In this document: positions 7,822 to 16,841 of the stretch, piece after piece
Layout of the letters: each line of letters opens with the position of its first letter
Numbering within the stretch: the first letter of the stretch is position 1
Assembly (NCBI RefSeq): GCF_000426185.1
Contig: NZ_AUEW01000011.1
Span: 1-64,000, forward strand
Length of the DNA stretch: 64,000 bases
Reading direction: 5' to 3'
Source of the DNA: Cellulomonas sp. URHD0024
Lineage (GTDB): Bacteria; Actinomycetota; Actinomycetes; Actinomycetales; Cellulomonadaceae
Notes under the pieces: generated by a model
Database searches by the model: none
What the model was told of the DNA's origin: nothing
The model's input: only the letters and a program-made list of their open reading frames with translations
Made by a program: the position numbers and the translations under genes

Positions 7822-9678
7822 ATGTGCGGAATCGTCGGGTACGTCGGAAGCCAGGTAGCCAGCGATCGTCCTTTGGACGTGGTGCTCGAAGGGCTCCGGC
7901 GGTTGGAGTACCGCGGTTACGACTCGGCCGGTGTCGCGCTGGTCAGCCCCGACGGCCTGCTGGCGACCGCCAAGAAGGCCGGCAAGCTGGCCAACCTCGT
8001 CGAGGAGCTGGACCTGCGACCTCTGCCGACGTCGACCGCGGCGATCGGCCACACCCGCTGGGCCACGCACGGCGGACCCACCGACGTGAACGCCCACCCG
8101 CACGTCGCCGGCAAGCTCGCGGTCATCCACAACGGCATCGTCGAGAACTTCGCGACGCTCAAGGCCGAGCTCGTCGGGCAGGGAGTCGAGTTCGAGTCGG
8201 AGACGGACACGGAGGTCGCCGCGCAGCTGATCGCCCGCGCCTACGAGTCCACGGGCGACCTGACGACGGCGATGACGGAGGTCGCCCGGGCGCTGCACGG
8301 CACGTTCACCCTTCTGGCGGTGCACGAGGACGCGCCTGACGTCGTCGTCGGCGCCCGGCACGACTCGCCGCTCGTCGTGGGTCTCGGCGACGGGGAGAAC
8401 TTCCTCGGGTCCGACGTCGCCGCCTTCATCTCGCACACGCGCGAGGCACTCGAGCTGGGCCAGGACCAGGTGGTGACCATCACCCCCGGGACGGTCACGG
8501 TGACCGGCTTCGACGGGCTGCCCGCGCAGGCGCGCCGTTACACGGTCGACTGGGACGCCGCGGCCGCCGAGAAGGGCGGCTTCCGCTCGTTCATGGACAA
8601 GGAGATCCACGACCAGCCGCACGCCGTCGCGGACACGCTGCTCGGCCGCACGGACGCGCACGGTCGCCTCGTCCTCGACGAGGTCCGCATCGACGAGTCG
8701 GTCCTGCGTGCCGTCGACAAGATCGTCGTCGTCGCGTGCGGCACCGCCGCGTACGCCGGGCACGTGGCCAAGTACGCGATCGAGCACTGGTGCCGGATCC
8801 CCGTCGAGGTCGAGCTCGCGCACGAGTTCCGCTACCGGGACCCGGTGGTCAACGAGCGCACGCTCGTCGTCGCGGTGTCGCAGTCGGGCGAGACGATGGA
8901 CACCCTCATGGCCGTGCGGCACGCGCGGGAGCAGGGGGCCAAGGTGCTCGCGCTGGTGAACACCCACGGGTCGACCATCCCCCGCGAGGCCGACGCGGTG
9001 CTCTACACGCACGCGGGCCCCGAGATCGCCGTCGCCTCCACCAAGGCGTTCCTCGCGCAGATCACCGCCGCGTACCTGCTCGGCCTGTACCTCGCGCAGC
9101 TGCGCGGGAACAAGTACGCCGACGAGGTCGCCGCGATCCTCGCCGAGCTGCGTGCCATGCCCGACAAGATCCAGCAGGTCCTCGACCGCGCCGACCGCGT
9201 GCGGGACACGGCGCGGTCGATGGTGGACACCACGTCGGTCCTCTTCCTCGGCCGGCACGTGGGCTTCCCGGTGGCGCTGGAGGGTGCGCTCAAGCTCAAG
9301 GAGCTCGCCTACATCCACGCCGAGGGGTTCGCCGCGGGCGAGCTGAAGCACGGGCCTATCGCACTGATCGAGGAGGGCCAACCGGTCTTCGTCATCGTGC
9401 CCTCGCCGCGCGGCCGCGACTCGCTGCACTCGAAGGTCGTCTCCAACATCCAGGAGATCCGCGCCCGGGGCGCACGCACCCTCGTCATCGCCGAGGACGG
9501 CGACGACGCGGTGCGGCCCTACGCGGACGAGGTGTTCTACGTGCCGCAGACGTCCACGCTGCTCGCGCCCCTGCTCGCCGTGGTACCGCTGCAGATCTTC
9601 GCCTGCGAGCTCGCCACGGCCAAGGGACTCGACGTCGACCAGCCGCGGAACCTGGCGAAGTCGGTCACGGTCGAGTGA
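7822..9678 (+). CDS. glmS: Glutamine--fructose-6-phosphate aminotransferase (isomerizing)
   Basis: Makes glucosamine-6-phosphate from fructose-6-phosphate and glutamine, the entry step to amino sugars for peptidoglycan. The N-terminal glutaminase domain starts MCGIVGYVG, with Cys2 as nucleophile after Met removal, and carries HTRWATHG. Two SIS domains follow, with [20 protein letters not shown] and the C-terminal [12 protein letters not shown], identical to the usual GlmS ending. 618 residues is the normal length. The start must be ATG 7822 because Cys2 has to be N-terminal. The product feeds GlmM (3253). Its stop overlaps the acpS start by 4 bases. Confidence 0.98.
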   Translation: MCGIVGYVGSQVASDRPLDVVLEGLRRLEYRGYDSAGVALVSPDGLLATAKKAGKLANLVEELDLRPLPTSTAAIGHTRWATHGGPTDVNAHPHVAGKLAVIHNGIVENFATLKAELVGQGVEFESETDTEVAAQLIARAYESTGDLTTAMTEVARALHGTFTLLAVHEDAPDVVVGARHDSPLVVGLGDGENFLGSDVAAFISHTREALELGQDQVVTITPGTVTVTGFDGLPAQARRYTVDWDAAAAEKGGFRSFMDKEIHDQPHAVADTLLGRTDAHGRLVLDEVRIDESVLRAVDKIVVVACGTAAYAGHVAKYAIEHWCRIPVEVELAHEFRYRDPVVNERTLVVAVSQSGETMDTLMAVRHAREQGAKVLALVNTHGSTIPREADAVLYTHAGPEIAVASTKAFLAQITAAYLLGLYLAQLRGNKYADEVAAILAELRAMPDKIQQVLDRADRVRDTARSMVDTTSVLFLGRHVGFPVALEGALKLKELAYIHAEGFAAGELKHGPIALIEEGQPVFVIVPSPRGRDSLHSKVVSNIQEIRARGARTLVIAEDGDDAVRPYADEVFYVPQTSTLLAPLLAVVPLQIFACELATAKGLDVDQPRNLAKSVTVE

Positions 9679-10028
9679 TCGTCGGGGTCGGTATCGACGT
9701 GGTCGACGTGGCCCGGTTCGTCGCGACCCTGCACCGCGTCCCCGCCCTGCGGGACCGGCTGTTCACACCGGAGGAGCGCGAGATGCCGGAGACGTCCTTG
9801 GCGGCGCGGTTCGCCGCCAAGGAGGCGATCGCCAAGGCCCTCGGCGCACCGGCCGGCATGAGCTGGCAGGACGCGACCGTGCGTCGCGTCGCCGGGGCGC
9901 AGCCCGTCGTCGAGGTGGTGGGCACCGTCGCGGCAGCCGCCTCCGCGGCCGGGGTGGACCGGTTCCACCTGTCCATCTCGCACGACGCGGGCATCGCGTC
10001 CGCGGTCGTCGTCGCGGAACGCGACTAG
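9675..10028 (+). CDS. acpS: Holo-[acyl-carrier-protein] synthase
   Basis: Transfers the 4'-phosphopantetheine arm of coenzyme A to acyl carrier protein. The 117-residue protein shows the two defining motifs: [12 protein letters not shown] near the N terminus (Mg-binding Asp) and [12 protein letters not shown] (catalytic Glu and Lys). A C-terminal [15 protein letters not shown] follows. The length is normal for AcpS-type enzymes. GTG 9675 overlaps the glmS stop as GTGA, so translation is coupled. It uses CoA, made downstream of CoaA nearby. The TAG stop shares a CTAG with the stop of the convergent LLM gene. Confidence 0.96.
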   Translation: MIVGVGIDVVDVARFVATLHRVPALRDRLFTPEEREMPETSLAARFAAKEAIAKALGAPAGMSWQDATVRRVAGAQPVVEVVGTVAAAASAAGVDRFHLSISHDAGIASAVVVAERD

Positions 10029-11011
10029 CGCAGCGCGGGCACCACCTGGGACTCGAAGAGCTCGATGCCTGAGCGGTCGTAGGCGGCCTCGAGGAAGTAC
10101 GTGATCGCGTACCCCAGACCGATGTCCCGCAGAGCCTGCAGCTTCTCGACGATCTGCTCGGGCGTGCCGACCAGCGGTCCGTTGCGCAGGCTCTCGGCCT
10201 CGGCGGCGGCCTTCTCCGGGACGGTGTTGGACAGGTGCTCCTCGGCCCAGGCGATCCGGTCGTCGACGTCGGCCTCGGTCTCGCCGATGACGACGTTGTA
10301 GTTGGACGAGCGCGTGATCTCGTCGAACGGGCGACCGATGTCGTCACAGTGCCCGCGGAGCACGGACGACTTGTGCGCGAAGCCCTCGAGGGTGCCGTCG
10401 AAGTTGGTGTACTGCGCGTGCTCGGCAGCGATGCGCAGGGTCTTCTGCTCGCCGCCGCCGGCGATCCACAACGGGGGGCCGTCGAGCTGCAGGGGAAGTG
10501 GGGCCAGCTGCGCGCCGTCGACCTGGTAGTGGCGGCCGTCGAGCGTCGCGGTGCCGTTGGTCCACAGCTGCTTGAAGATCTGCACGCCCTCGTCGAGCAT
10601 CGCGAGCCGCTCGCCGGCGCGCGGGAAGCCGTAGCCGTACGCACGCCATTCGTGCTCGTACCAGCCGGCGCCGATGCCCATCTCGATGCGGCCGCCGGAG
10701 ATGACGTCCGCCGTGGCTGCGACCTTGGCCAGGTAGGCCGGGTTCCGGTAGGCCATGCAGGTGCACATCTGACCGAGGCGGACGCGGCTGGTGGAGGCGG
10801 CGAACGCGTTCATCAGGCTCCACGCCTCGTGCACCGCCTCGCCGTTCGGTGCCGGTACCGAGTGGAAGTGGTCGTAGACCCAGATCGACTCGAACGCGTC
10901 CCCCTCGTCGGCGTGCCGAGCCAGTCCGTTCATCACCTGCCAGTGGTCGCGGGCCTCGATGCCTGTGAGGTCCTGCCGCCAGCCCTGGGGGATGAAGAGT
11001 CCGAAGCGCAT
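10025..11011 (-). CDS. LLM-class F420-dependent oxidoreductase
   Basis: A 328-residue luciferase-like monooxygenase-fold protein of the F420-dependent class. It starts [11 protein letters not shown] and carries [45 protein letters not shown] and [14 protein letters not shown], the flavin/deazaflavin-binding barrel pattern of this family. Related proteins bind coenzyme F420 and reduce or oxidise small organic substrates; the substrate here is unknown. ATG 11009-11011 is preferred over the in-frame upstream start because homology begins there. It is a lone minus-strand gene inside the glmS-acpS-nnr-alr block, sharing the CTAG stop region with acpS. Confidence 0.88.
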   Translation of the reverse strand: MRFGLFIPQGWRQDLTGIEARDHWQVMNGLARHADEGDAFESIWVYDHFHSVPAPNGEAVHEAWSLMNAFAASTSRVRLGQMCTCMAYRNPAYLAKVAATADVISGGRIEMGIGAGWYEHEWRAYGYGFPRAGERLAMLDEGVQIFKQLWTNGTATLDGRHYQVDGAQLAPLPLQLDGPPLWIAGGGEQKTLRIAAEHAQYTNFDGTLEGFAHKSSVLRGHCDDIGRPFDEITRSSNYNVVIGETEADVDDRIAWAEEHLSNTVPEKAAAEAESLRNGPLVGTPEQIVEKLQALRDIGLGYAITYFLEAAYDRSGIELFESQVVPALR

Positions 11012-11082
11012 GCCCGGCAGGCTACCTCCGTCTCGCGCCGCCCGCGTTCGCACGGCTCGCGCGGAGCCGACAGGATGGGCAC

Positions 11083-12534
11083 GTGCTGGAGTCGTGGACG
11101 TCGTCGCAGGTCCGAGCCGCCGAGGAGCCGTTGCTGGCCGCCGGCGAGCCGCTCATGGAGCGGGCCGCGTTCGCGTTGCACGTGCGTGTCGCGGGTGTGC
11201 TGCGCGAGCTCCGTGGCCGGGTCGGCGGCTCGCGCGTGCTCGTCCTGGCCGGGTCGGGGAACAACGGGGGAGACGCCCTGTACGCGGGTGCGCTGCTGGC
11301 GCGGCGGGGCGTCGACGTGCGTGCCGTGCTGGCGGGAGACCGTGTGCACGAGGGCGGCCTTGCGGCGTTGACGGCCGCCGGTGGTCGCGTGCTCGATCAA
11401 CCCACAGACGCTGATCTGGTCCTCGACGGGCTGGTCGGCATCGGCGGGGACGGCTCGGGACTTCGGGGGCGCGCCGCGCAGATCGTCGACGCACTCGTCG
11501 GGAGCCCGTTCGTCGTCGCGGTGGACGTCCCGTCGGGGATCGGGGTCGACGACGGCCGGGCGACGGGGACCGTGCTCGACGCCGATGTGACGGTCACGTT
11601 CGGCGGTGCGAAGTCGGGGCTGCTCCTGCCGCCGGCCGCGCGACGGGCGGGGCGCGTCGAGGTGGTCGACATCGGCCTTCCCCTCGGCGGCAACCCGGCC
11701 GTGGCTCGGCTCGAGGCGAGCGACGTAGCGGCGCTGTGGCCTGTACCGACGGCAGAAGCGCACAAGTACACCCGAGGGGTCGTCGGGGTCGTTGCCGGGT
11801 CCCGGGCGTATCCGGGGGCCGCGATCCTCGCGACGAGCGCCGCACTGCGTGCGGGCGTCGGCATGGTGCGCTACCTGGGGGACGTCGGGGACCTTGTCGT
11901 CGCGCACAACCCCGAGGTGGTCGTCGGAAACGGGCGTGTCCAGGCCTGGGTGTTCGGGCCGGGAGTCTCGGCGGACGACGCGAGCCAGCGACGCCGGATC
12001 GCGTACGCGCTGGAGCACGTGGTCACCGGCGGTGAGCCGGCGGTCATCGACGCGGGCGCGCTCGAGCTGCTGCCTGAACGGGTCGGTCCGCACGCCGTGC
12101 TGACGCCGCACGCAGGCGAGCTCGCGGCGCTGCTCGTCGGGCGTGGCGAGCACGTCGACCGGGCGGGTGTCGAGGAGGAGCCGCTGCGCTGGACCCGCCG
12201 GGCGCACGAGCTCACCGGAGCGACGGTGCTGCTCAAGGGGCCCGTGACGCTCGTGGTCGGTGCGCACGGCGCCACCTATGCGCAGGCCGACGCGCCTGCG
12301 TGGCTCGCCACCGCGGGTGCGGGTGACGTCCTCGCCGGGTTGTTGGGGGCGCTCCTGGCTGCTCGGGTCGACGCGATCCACGAGGACCCGACGATCGCTG
12401 CCGCGCTCGCCGCGACGGCCGCCCTGGTGCATGGCCGCGCCGCTCACCGGGCCAACCCGGGCGGTCCGATCTCGGCCACCGCGGTCGCCGAGGCGATTCC
12501 CGGTACGGTCGCCGCGCTGGTCGACGGACCGTGA
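11083..12534 (+). CDS. nnr: Bifunctional NAD(P)H-hydrate epimerase/ADP-dependent dehydratase
   Basis: Repairs NADHX and NADPHX, the damaged hydrated forms of the nicotinamide cofactors. The N-terminal YjeF-type epimerase domain (residues about 1-205) has GSGNNGGDALYAG and VAVDVPSGIGVD. The C-terminal ribokinase-like dehydratase domain (about 215-483) has EAHKYTRGVVGVVAGS, TPHAGELAAL, LLKGPVTLV and the anion-hole GAGDVLAG near residue 412. 483 residues is normal for the fused enzyme. GTG 11083 follows CAGGAT (11071-11076) by 6 bases, a likely leaderless start. First gene of a coupled operon running to 16799; its stop overlaps the next start (GTGA). Confidence 0.94.
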   Translation: MLESWTSSQVRAAEEPLLAAGEPLMERAAFALHVRVAGVLRELRGRVGGSRVLVLAGSGNNGGDALYAGALLARRGVDVRAVLAGDRVHEGGLAALTAAGGRVLDQPTDADLVLDGLVGIGGDGSGLRGRAAQIVDALVGSPFVVAVDVPSGIGVDDGRATGTVLDADVTVTFGGAKSGLLLPPAARRAGRVEVVDIGLPLGGNPAVARLEASDVAALWPVPTAEAHKYTRGVVGVVAGSRAYPGAAILATSAALRAGVGMVRYLGDVGDLVVAHNPEVVVGNGRVQAWVFGPGVSADDASQRRRIAYALEHVVTGGEPAVIDAGALELLPERVGPHAVLTPHAGELAALLVGRGEHVDRAGVEEEPLRWTRRAHELTGATVLLKGPVTLVVGAHGATYAQADAPAWLATAGAGDVLAGLLGALLAARVDAIHEDPTIAAALAATAALVHGRAAHRANPGGPISATAVAEAIPGTVAALVDGP

Positions 12535-13157
12535 ACGACGAGCTGCGGGCAAGGCTCGACGCGCTCCTGGCCTCGGGTGGACGGCGGATCCTCGGGCTCG
12601 TCGGCGCCCCCGGGGCCGGGAAGTCCACCCTCGCCGCCCAGGTGGCGAAGACCGTCGGGTCGCGCGCCGTCGTGGTGCCCATGGACGGGTTCCACCTCGC
12701 GCAGACCGAGCTCGACCGGCTCGGCCTGGCGGGTCGCAAGGGTGCGCCGGACACGTTCGACGCCGCCGGCTACGTGGCGTTGCTGCGGCGGCTGCGCTCC
12801 GAGCCGGGCACCGTGTACGCGCCCGAGTACCGCCGTGACCTGAAGAACGGGGTCGCCGGCGCGATCGCCGTACCTGCCGACGTGCCGCTCGTGGTGACGG
12901 AGGGCAACTACCTGCTTCTCGACGACCACGGGTTCGGCCCGGTGGCCGGCCTGCTCGACGAGTCGTGGTTCCTCGCGCCGCCCGACGAGGTCCGGCTGAG
13001 CCGACTGGTGGCGAGGCACGAGGAGTTCGGCAAGCCGCCCGAGGCTGCGCGCGCGTGGGCCGACGGTCCCGACGAGGCGAACGCCAGGCTGGTCGCGGCG
13101 ACGGCTCAGCGGGCGTCCGTGATCGTGGGCCCGGGGATGGGAGACTGGGCGCCGTGA
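12531..13157 (+). CDS. P-loop kinase of the uridine kinase/pantothenate kinase-like family
   Basis: A 208-residue nucleoside- or sugar-kinase-like P-loop protein. Walker A is GAPGAGKSTLAAQVA near residue 26. It is followed by VPMDGFHLAQTELDRLGL, APDTFDAAGY, YAPEYRRDL and VVTEGNYLLLDD, the pattern of the phosphoribulokinase/uridine-kinase superfamily (the YFH7/FrcK-like branch). The phosphorylated substrate cannot be told; a sugar, nucleoside or vitamin alcohol is possible. GTG 12531 overlaps the nnr stop by 4 bases and its own stop overlaps alr by 4 bases, so it is translated with NAD(P)HX repair and alanine racemase. Confidence 0.85.
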   Translation: MNDELRARLDALLASGGRRILGLVGAPGAGKSTLAAQVAKTVGSRAVVVPMDGFHLAQTELDRLGLAGRKGAPDTFDAAGYVALLRRLRSEPGTVYAPEYRRDLKNGVAGAIAVPADVPLVVTEGNYLLLDDHGFGPVAGLLDESWFLAPPDEVRLSRLVARHEEFGKPPEAARAWADGPDEANARLVAATAQRASVIVGPGMGDWAP

Positions 13158-14317
13158 GCCAGTTCCCCGCGCGAGCCGTCGTCGACCTCGCGGCGATCCG
13201 CGGCAACGTGTCGTCACTGGCCGCACACGCTCCGAGTGCGCAGGTCATGGCCGTGGTCAAGGCGGACGCGTACGGCCACGGCCTGGTCCCGTCCGCGCGC
13301 GCAGCAGTTGCCGGTGGAGCGTCGTGGCTCGGGGCGGCCCAGGTGAGCGAGGCCGTGGAGCTGCGCCGGGCGGGGATCGTCGAACCCCGGATCCTGACAT
13401 GGCTCTACGCGCCCGGGGCGCCCCTGAGGGAGGCGATCGAGGCCGACGTCGACGTCACCGTCTCGGCCGCCTGGGCGCTGGACGAGGTGGAGGCGGCCGC
13501 ACGGGCGGCCGGGAGAACGGCCCGGGTGCAGCTCAAGGTGGACACGGGCCTGAGTCGCAACGGTGCGACTCCGGCCGATCTCGTCGCCCTCCTCCCGGCG
13601 GCTCTGGCGTTGCAGGCCGAGGGCGTGATCGACGTCGTCGGCCTGTGGTCGCACCTCGCGCTGGCCGACGAGCCGACGCACCCGACGGTCCGGCTCCAGG
13701 CCCAGGTCTTCGGCGAGGTGCTGGCGACCGTCGAGGCTGCCGGCGCCCGGCTCGAGGTCCGCCACCTGGCCAACTCCGCGGCGACCCTGACGACTCCGGC
13801 CGCCCACTACGACCTCGTACGCCCGGGGATCGCCGTCTACGGCCTGTCGCCGGTTCCACAGCTGGGCGGACCGGAGGAGTTCGGGCTCGTTCCGGCGATG
13901 ACGGTGGAGGCCGAGCTCGCCAACGTGAAGCACGTACACGCGGGTTCGGGTGTCTCGTACGCTCACCAGTACGTCACGGCGCGGGACACCGTGCTGGGTC
14001 TGGTGCCGCTGGGCTACGCCGACGGGGTGCCGCGGCACGCCTCCGGGACGCAGGACCACCCGGGCGGTCCCGTGCGGGTCGGCGGGCGGACCGTGGGCGT
14101 GGCCGGGCGGGTCTGCATGGATCAGGTGGTGCTCGACCTGGGCCCCGACGCAGCCGAGCAGGCGGGCGACACGGTCGAGCTGTTCGGGACCGGCGCGGAC
14201 GGCGGGCCGACGGCCGAGGACTGGGCGCGCGCGGCCGGGACGATCTCCTACGAGATCGTCACCCGCCTGGGTGCGCGGGTGCCGCGCGTGTACGTGGACA
14301 GCGAGGAGGGTGCATGA
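13154..14317 (+). CDS. alr: Alanine racemase
   Basis: PLP-dependent interconversion of L- and D-alanine, supplying D-alanine for peptidoglycan. The cofactor lysine is Lys36 in VVKADAYGHG and the second catalytic base is Tyr269 in GSGVSYAHQYV. The motifs VDTGLSRNG, RPGIAVYG, GYADGVPR and RVCMDQVVLDLG are also present. 387 residues is a normal length. The start is GTG 13154 (GTGA overlap with the kinase gene); the open frame extends earlier but homology starts at ARAVVDLAAIRGN. The stop overlaps the tsaE ATG. This alr-tsaE-tsaB-rimI order is well conserved in actinobacteria. Confidence 0.97.
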   Translation: MSQFPARAVVDLAAIRGNVSSLAAHAPSAQVMAVVKADAYGHGLVPSARAAVAGGASWLGAAQVSEAVELRRAGIVEPRILTWLYAPGAPLREAIEADVDVTVSAAWALDEVEAAARAAGRTARVQLKVDTGLSRNGATPADLVALLPAALALQAEGVIDVVGLWSHLALADEPTHPTVRLQAQVFGEVLATVEAAGARLEVRHLANSAATLTTPAAHYDLVRPGIAVYGLSPVPQLGGPEEFGLVPAMTVEAELANVKHVHAGSGVSYAHQYVTARDTVLGLVPLGYADGVPRHASGTQDHPGGPVRVGGRTVGVAGRVCMDQVVLDLGPDAAEQAGDTVELFGTGADGGPTAEDWARAAGTISYEIVTRLGARVPRVYVDSEEGA

Positions 14318-14829
14318 CGCAGGTACGACTCCCGGACGCCGAGGCGACCCGGGCGTTCGGGAGGGCGCTCGCGGGCGTGCTGCGCGCGGGCGACCTGGTC
14401 GTGCTCACGGGCGACCTGGGTGCCGGGAAGACGACCCTGACGCAGGGCATCGGCGCCGGGCTCTCGGTGCGTGGGCAGGTGGCCTCGCCGACGTTCGTGA
14501 TCGCGCGCGTGCACCCGTCGCTCGCGGGCGGGCCCGCTCTCGTGCACGTGGACGCCTACCGGCTGGGCTCGCTCGACGAGGTGGACGCGCTCGACCTCGA
14601 CGCGAGCCTCGACGAGGCCGTGACGGTCGTGGAGTGGGGCGAGGGCTGGGTCGAGGGGCTCGCCGACGACCGCCTGGAGATCAGGCTGCAACGGCCGCGC
14701 GGCGGGTCGCTGGAGGAGCTCGACGATGCGGCGGCGGGCGAGCGGGTCGTCACGCTGACCCCGGTGGGCGCCCGATGGGCCGGCGTCGCCCTTCCCGACC
14801 CGGCGCTGCCGGGTTCGATGGCAGGCTGA
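14314..14829 (+). CDS. tsaE: tRNA threonylcarbamoyladenosine biosynthesis ATPase TsaE
   Basis: ATPase that works with TsaB and TsaD to form t6A at position 37 of ANN-decoding tRNAs. The 171-residue protein has the P-loop LTGDLGAGKTTLTQGIG, the switch-like VASPTFVIARVH, HVDAYRL and VEWGEGW, all diagnostic for TsaE/YjeE. ATG 14314 overlaps the alr stop as ATGA. A C-terminal tail of about 40 residues beyond the usual end (after RLEIRLQRP) is Pro/Ala/Gly-rich and lacks recognisable motifs. The gap to tsaB is four bases, so the two subunits are co-translated. TsaD is encoded at 17570. Confidence 0.95.
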   Translation: MTQVRLPDAEATRAFGRALAGVLRAGDLVVLTGDLGAGKTTLTQGIGAGLSVRGQVASPTFVIARVHPSLAGGPALVHVDAYRLGSLDEVDALDLDASLDEAVTVVEWGEGWVEGLADDRLEIRLQRPRGGSLEELDDAAAGERVVTLTPVGARWAGVALPDPALPGSMAG

Positions 14830-14833
14830 GACC

Positions 14834-15544
14834 GTGCCCGTCCTCGCTCTCGACACGTCCGCTGCCGTCGCCGTCAGCCTGACCGACGACGACGGCAGCC
14901 TGCTGGCTGCCCGGTCCGACGAGCAGCAACGGCACCATGCCGAGCTCCTCACCCCGATGATCGCCGCTGTTCTGGCGGACGCAGGGGTGGACCGGCGCGA
15001 CCTGACCTCGGTGGTCGTCGGCACCGGGCCCGCGCCCTTCACCGGCCTGCGGGTCGGCCTCGTGACCGCTCGGACGCTCGGGCTGGCGCTCGGCATCCCC
15101 GCCCGCGGCGTGCCCAGCCTCGACGCGATCGCGGCGGCGGCGTCGCGACGACTTCCTCCGGGGACCGACGTCCTCGTCGCGACCGATGCGCGTCGGCGCG
15201 AGGTCTACTGGTCGCTCTACCGGCTCGCCGGTCCGGGCCGGATCGAGGTGCTCGTCCCGCCGGCGGTGGGCGCGGCTGCCGAGGTGCCGACGAACGGTGC
15301 GCTCGTGATCGGGAGGGGCGCCGACCTCTACCGGGACGTGTTCGTCGCGGACGGTCCGGTCGTCGCCCCCGTCGGCGCCGTGGCGATCAGCCCCGACCTG
15401 CTCGAAGGCCTGCGCGACCCGGACCCGGCGGAGCTGGCACGACTGTCCCTGCAGCGGTCCGACGAGGCTCTGGACACCGAACCGCTCTACCTGCGTCGCC
15501 CGGACGCCGTGCCGCCCGCGGAACGCAAGCGCGCACTCGGATGA
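14834..15544 (+). CDS. tsaB: t6A biosynthesis scaffold protein TsaB
   Basis: Inactive TsaD paralogue that dimerises with TsaD and is required for t6A synthesis. It shows the N-terminal ASKHA motif VLALDTSAAVAVSL, HHAELLTPMIAAVL, VVGTGPAPFTGLRVGL and ARGVPSLDAIA. 236 residues is normal. It lacks the HxxxH metal site of TsaD, as expected. GTG 14834 comes four bases after the tsaE stop, with no clear ribosome binding site; re-initiation from tsaE is likely. Its stop overlaps rimI by 4 bases. Confidence 0.95.
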   Translation: MPVLALDTSAAVAVSLTDDDGSLLAARSDEQQRHHAELLTPMIAAVLADAGVDRRDLTSVVVGTGPAPFTGLRVGLVTARTLGLALGIPARGVPSLDAIAAAASRRLPPGTDVLVATDARRREVYWSLYRLAGPGRIEVLVPPAVGAAAEVPTNGALVIGRGADLYRDVFVADGPVVAPVGAVAISPDLLEGLRDPDPAELARLSLQRSDEALDTEPLYLRRPDAVPPAERKRALG

Positions 15545-15999
15545 CGGTGCTCGTCCGGCCGCTGACGGCTGCCGACCTGCCGACGCTCGTCCGCCTGGAG
15601 GGCGAGCTGTTCGGCCCGGCCGCCTGGTCCCCGGAGGGGCTGGCCGACGAGCTGGTCGGACCCGGGCGCTGGTATGTGGGCGTCGAGCAGGACGGGGACC
15701 TCGTCGGCTACGCGGGTCTGTGGTTCGACGGCTACGACGCCCAGGTGATGACCGTCGGGACGCAGGAGAAGTTCCAGGGTCAGGGTTTCGCGCGGTTGAT
15801 GCTCGACAACCTGCTGGCGCGGGCCCGGGAGGTCGGCGCCGCCGTGGTCCTGCTGGAGGTCCGCGTCGACAACGAGCCGGCGATCCACCTGTACGAGAGC
15901 GCCGGTTTCGAGCGGCTGGGCAAGCGCCGCGCCTACTACCAACCGGGCAACATCGACGCCTGGACCATGCGACTGGACCTGCGAGGAGAGCCCCCATGA
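15541..15999 (+). CDS. rimI: Ribosomal protein S18-alanine N-acetyltransferase
   Basis: GNAT-fold N-acetyltransferase; RimI acetylates the N-terminal alanine of ribosomal protein S18. The 152-residue protein has the acetyl-CoA-binding QGQGFARLML, EVRVDNEPAIHLYESAGF and the terminal KRRAYYQPGNIDAWTMRL, which contains the family Y-Y-x-x-x-x-x-D-A-x-x-M pattern. ATG 15541 overlaps the tsaB stop as ATGA and the stop overlaps the sulfurtransferase start in the same way. Placement between tsaB and tsaD is the standard actinobacterial order, here interrupted by two genes before tsaD. Confidence 0.94.
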   Translation: MTVLVRPLTAADLPTLVRLEGELFGPAAWSPEGLADELVGPGRWYVGVEQDGDLVGYAGLWFDGYDAQVMTVGTQEKFQGQGFARLMLDNLLARAREVGAAVVLLEVRVDNEPAIHLYESAGFERLGKRRAYYQPGNIDAWTMRLDLRGEPP

Positions 16000-16799
16000 G
16001 GTACGACGTCCTCGTCACCGCGGAAGCGCTCGAGGCTGAGCTCGCCGGACCGCGCAGTCCGCTCCTGCTGGACGTGCGCTGGGCGCTCGGCCAGACGGAC
16101 GGGCACGCGCGCTACGTCTCTGGCCACCTGCCCGGCGCGGTGTACGTCGACCTCGAGACGGAGCTGGCGGACCCGCCGACCGCGCGGGACGGACGGCACC
16201 CGCTGCCGTCCGACCTCCAGTCGTCCGCGCGCCGCTGGGGTGTGCGCGCAGACCGCCCGGTCGTCGCCTACGACGCCGTCGGCGGCATGTCGGCGGCGCG
16301 TGCCTGGTGGCTGCTGCGCTGGGCGGGTCTGGGCGACGTCCGGCTGCTCGACGGCGGCCTCGGGGCGTGGACCGGCCCGCTCGAGGCCGGCGAGGTCACC
16401 CCGACGCCGAGCGACGTCGTCCTGTCCGGAGGCGCGCTGGCCACGATCGACGCCGATGCGGCGGCCGGCTGGGACGGTTCGCTGCTCGACGCGCGCGCCG
16501 CGGAGCGCTTCCGCGGCGAGGTCGAGCCCGTGGACCCGCAGGCGGGCCACATCCCCGGTGCGCTGTCGTCCCCGACGGCCTGGCTTCTCGAGGCCGACGG
16601 CACCTTCCTCAGCGACGAGGCGCTGCGACGCAGGTTCGCCGAGCTCAGTCGTCCCGTGGCCGTCTACTGCGGCTCGGGTGTCACCGCCGCGCACGAGGTC
16701 GCCGCACTCGCGAGCATCGGCATCGACGCCGCGCTCTACCCCGGTTCGTGGTCGCAGTGGTCGAACGACCCGACCCGGCCGGTCGCGACGGGGGCATGA
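15996..16799 (+). CDS. Sulfurtransferase (two rhodanese domains)
   Basis: A 267-residue tandem-rhodanese protein similar to thiosulfate or 3-mercaptopyruvate sulfurtransferases. The N-terminal inactive domain has LLLDVRWALG and GHLPGAVYVDLETEL. The C-terminal domain has SLLDARAAERFRGE, GHIPGA and the active-site loop YCGSGVTAAH, where Cys carries the persulfide. The CGSGVTA loop is the thiosulfate sulfurtransferase-type form. ATG 15996 overlaps the rimI stop and has GAGGAG upstream. This gene ends the coupled operon; a strong hairpin follows immediately. A role in sulfur supply for tRNA or cofactor modification is possible from context only. Confidence 0.9.
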   Translation: MRYDVLVTAEALEAELAGPRSPLLLDVRWALGQTDGHARYVSGHLPGAVYVDLETELADPPTARDGRHPLPSDLQSSARRWGVRADRPVVAYDAVGGMSAARAWWLLRWAGLGDVRLLDGGLGAWTGPLEAGEVTPTPSDVVLSGGALATIDADAAAGWDGSLLDARAAERFRGEVEPVDPQAGHIPGALSSPTAWLLEADGTFLSDEALRRRFAELSRPVAVYCGSGVTAAHEVAALASIGIDAALYPGSWSQWSNDPTRPVATGA

Positions 16800-16833
16800 C
16801 GAAGGCCGCGACCCGAGGGTCGCGGCCTTCGTC
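16798..16833. terminator. Strong bidirectional hairpin terminator
   Basis: The left arm (16798-16814) and right arm (16817-16833) are perfect 17-base complements around a minimal GA centre; in practice a 4-base CGAG loop would form. The hairpin begins inside the sulfurtransferase stop codon and ends 9 bases before the nitroreductase stop, between two convergent genes. It lacks a T-tract, as is common in high-GC actinobacteria. Confidence 0.85.
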
Positions 16834-16841
16834 GAGGAGAG

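Noticed and set aside
6817..9429. Minus-strand open frame of 870 codons covering coaA and the antisense of glmS
   Set aside because: Only the part after GTG 7767 matches CoaA. The upstream part is Arg/Asp/Val-rich antisense of glmS, typical of shadow frames in high-GC DNA.
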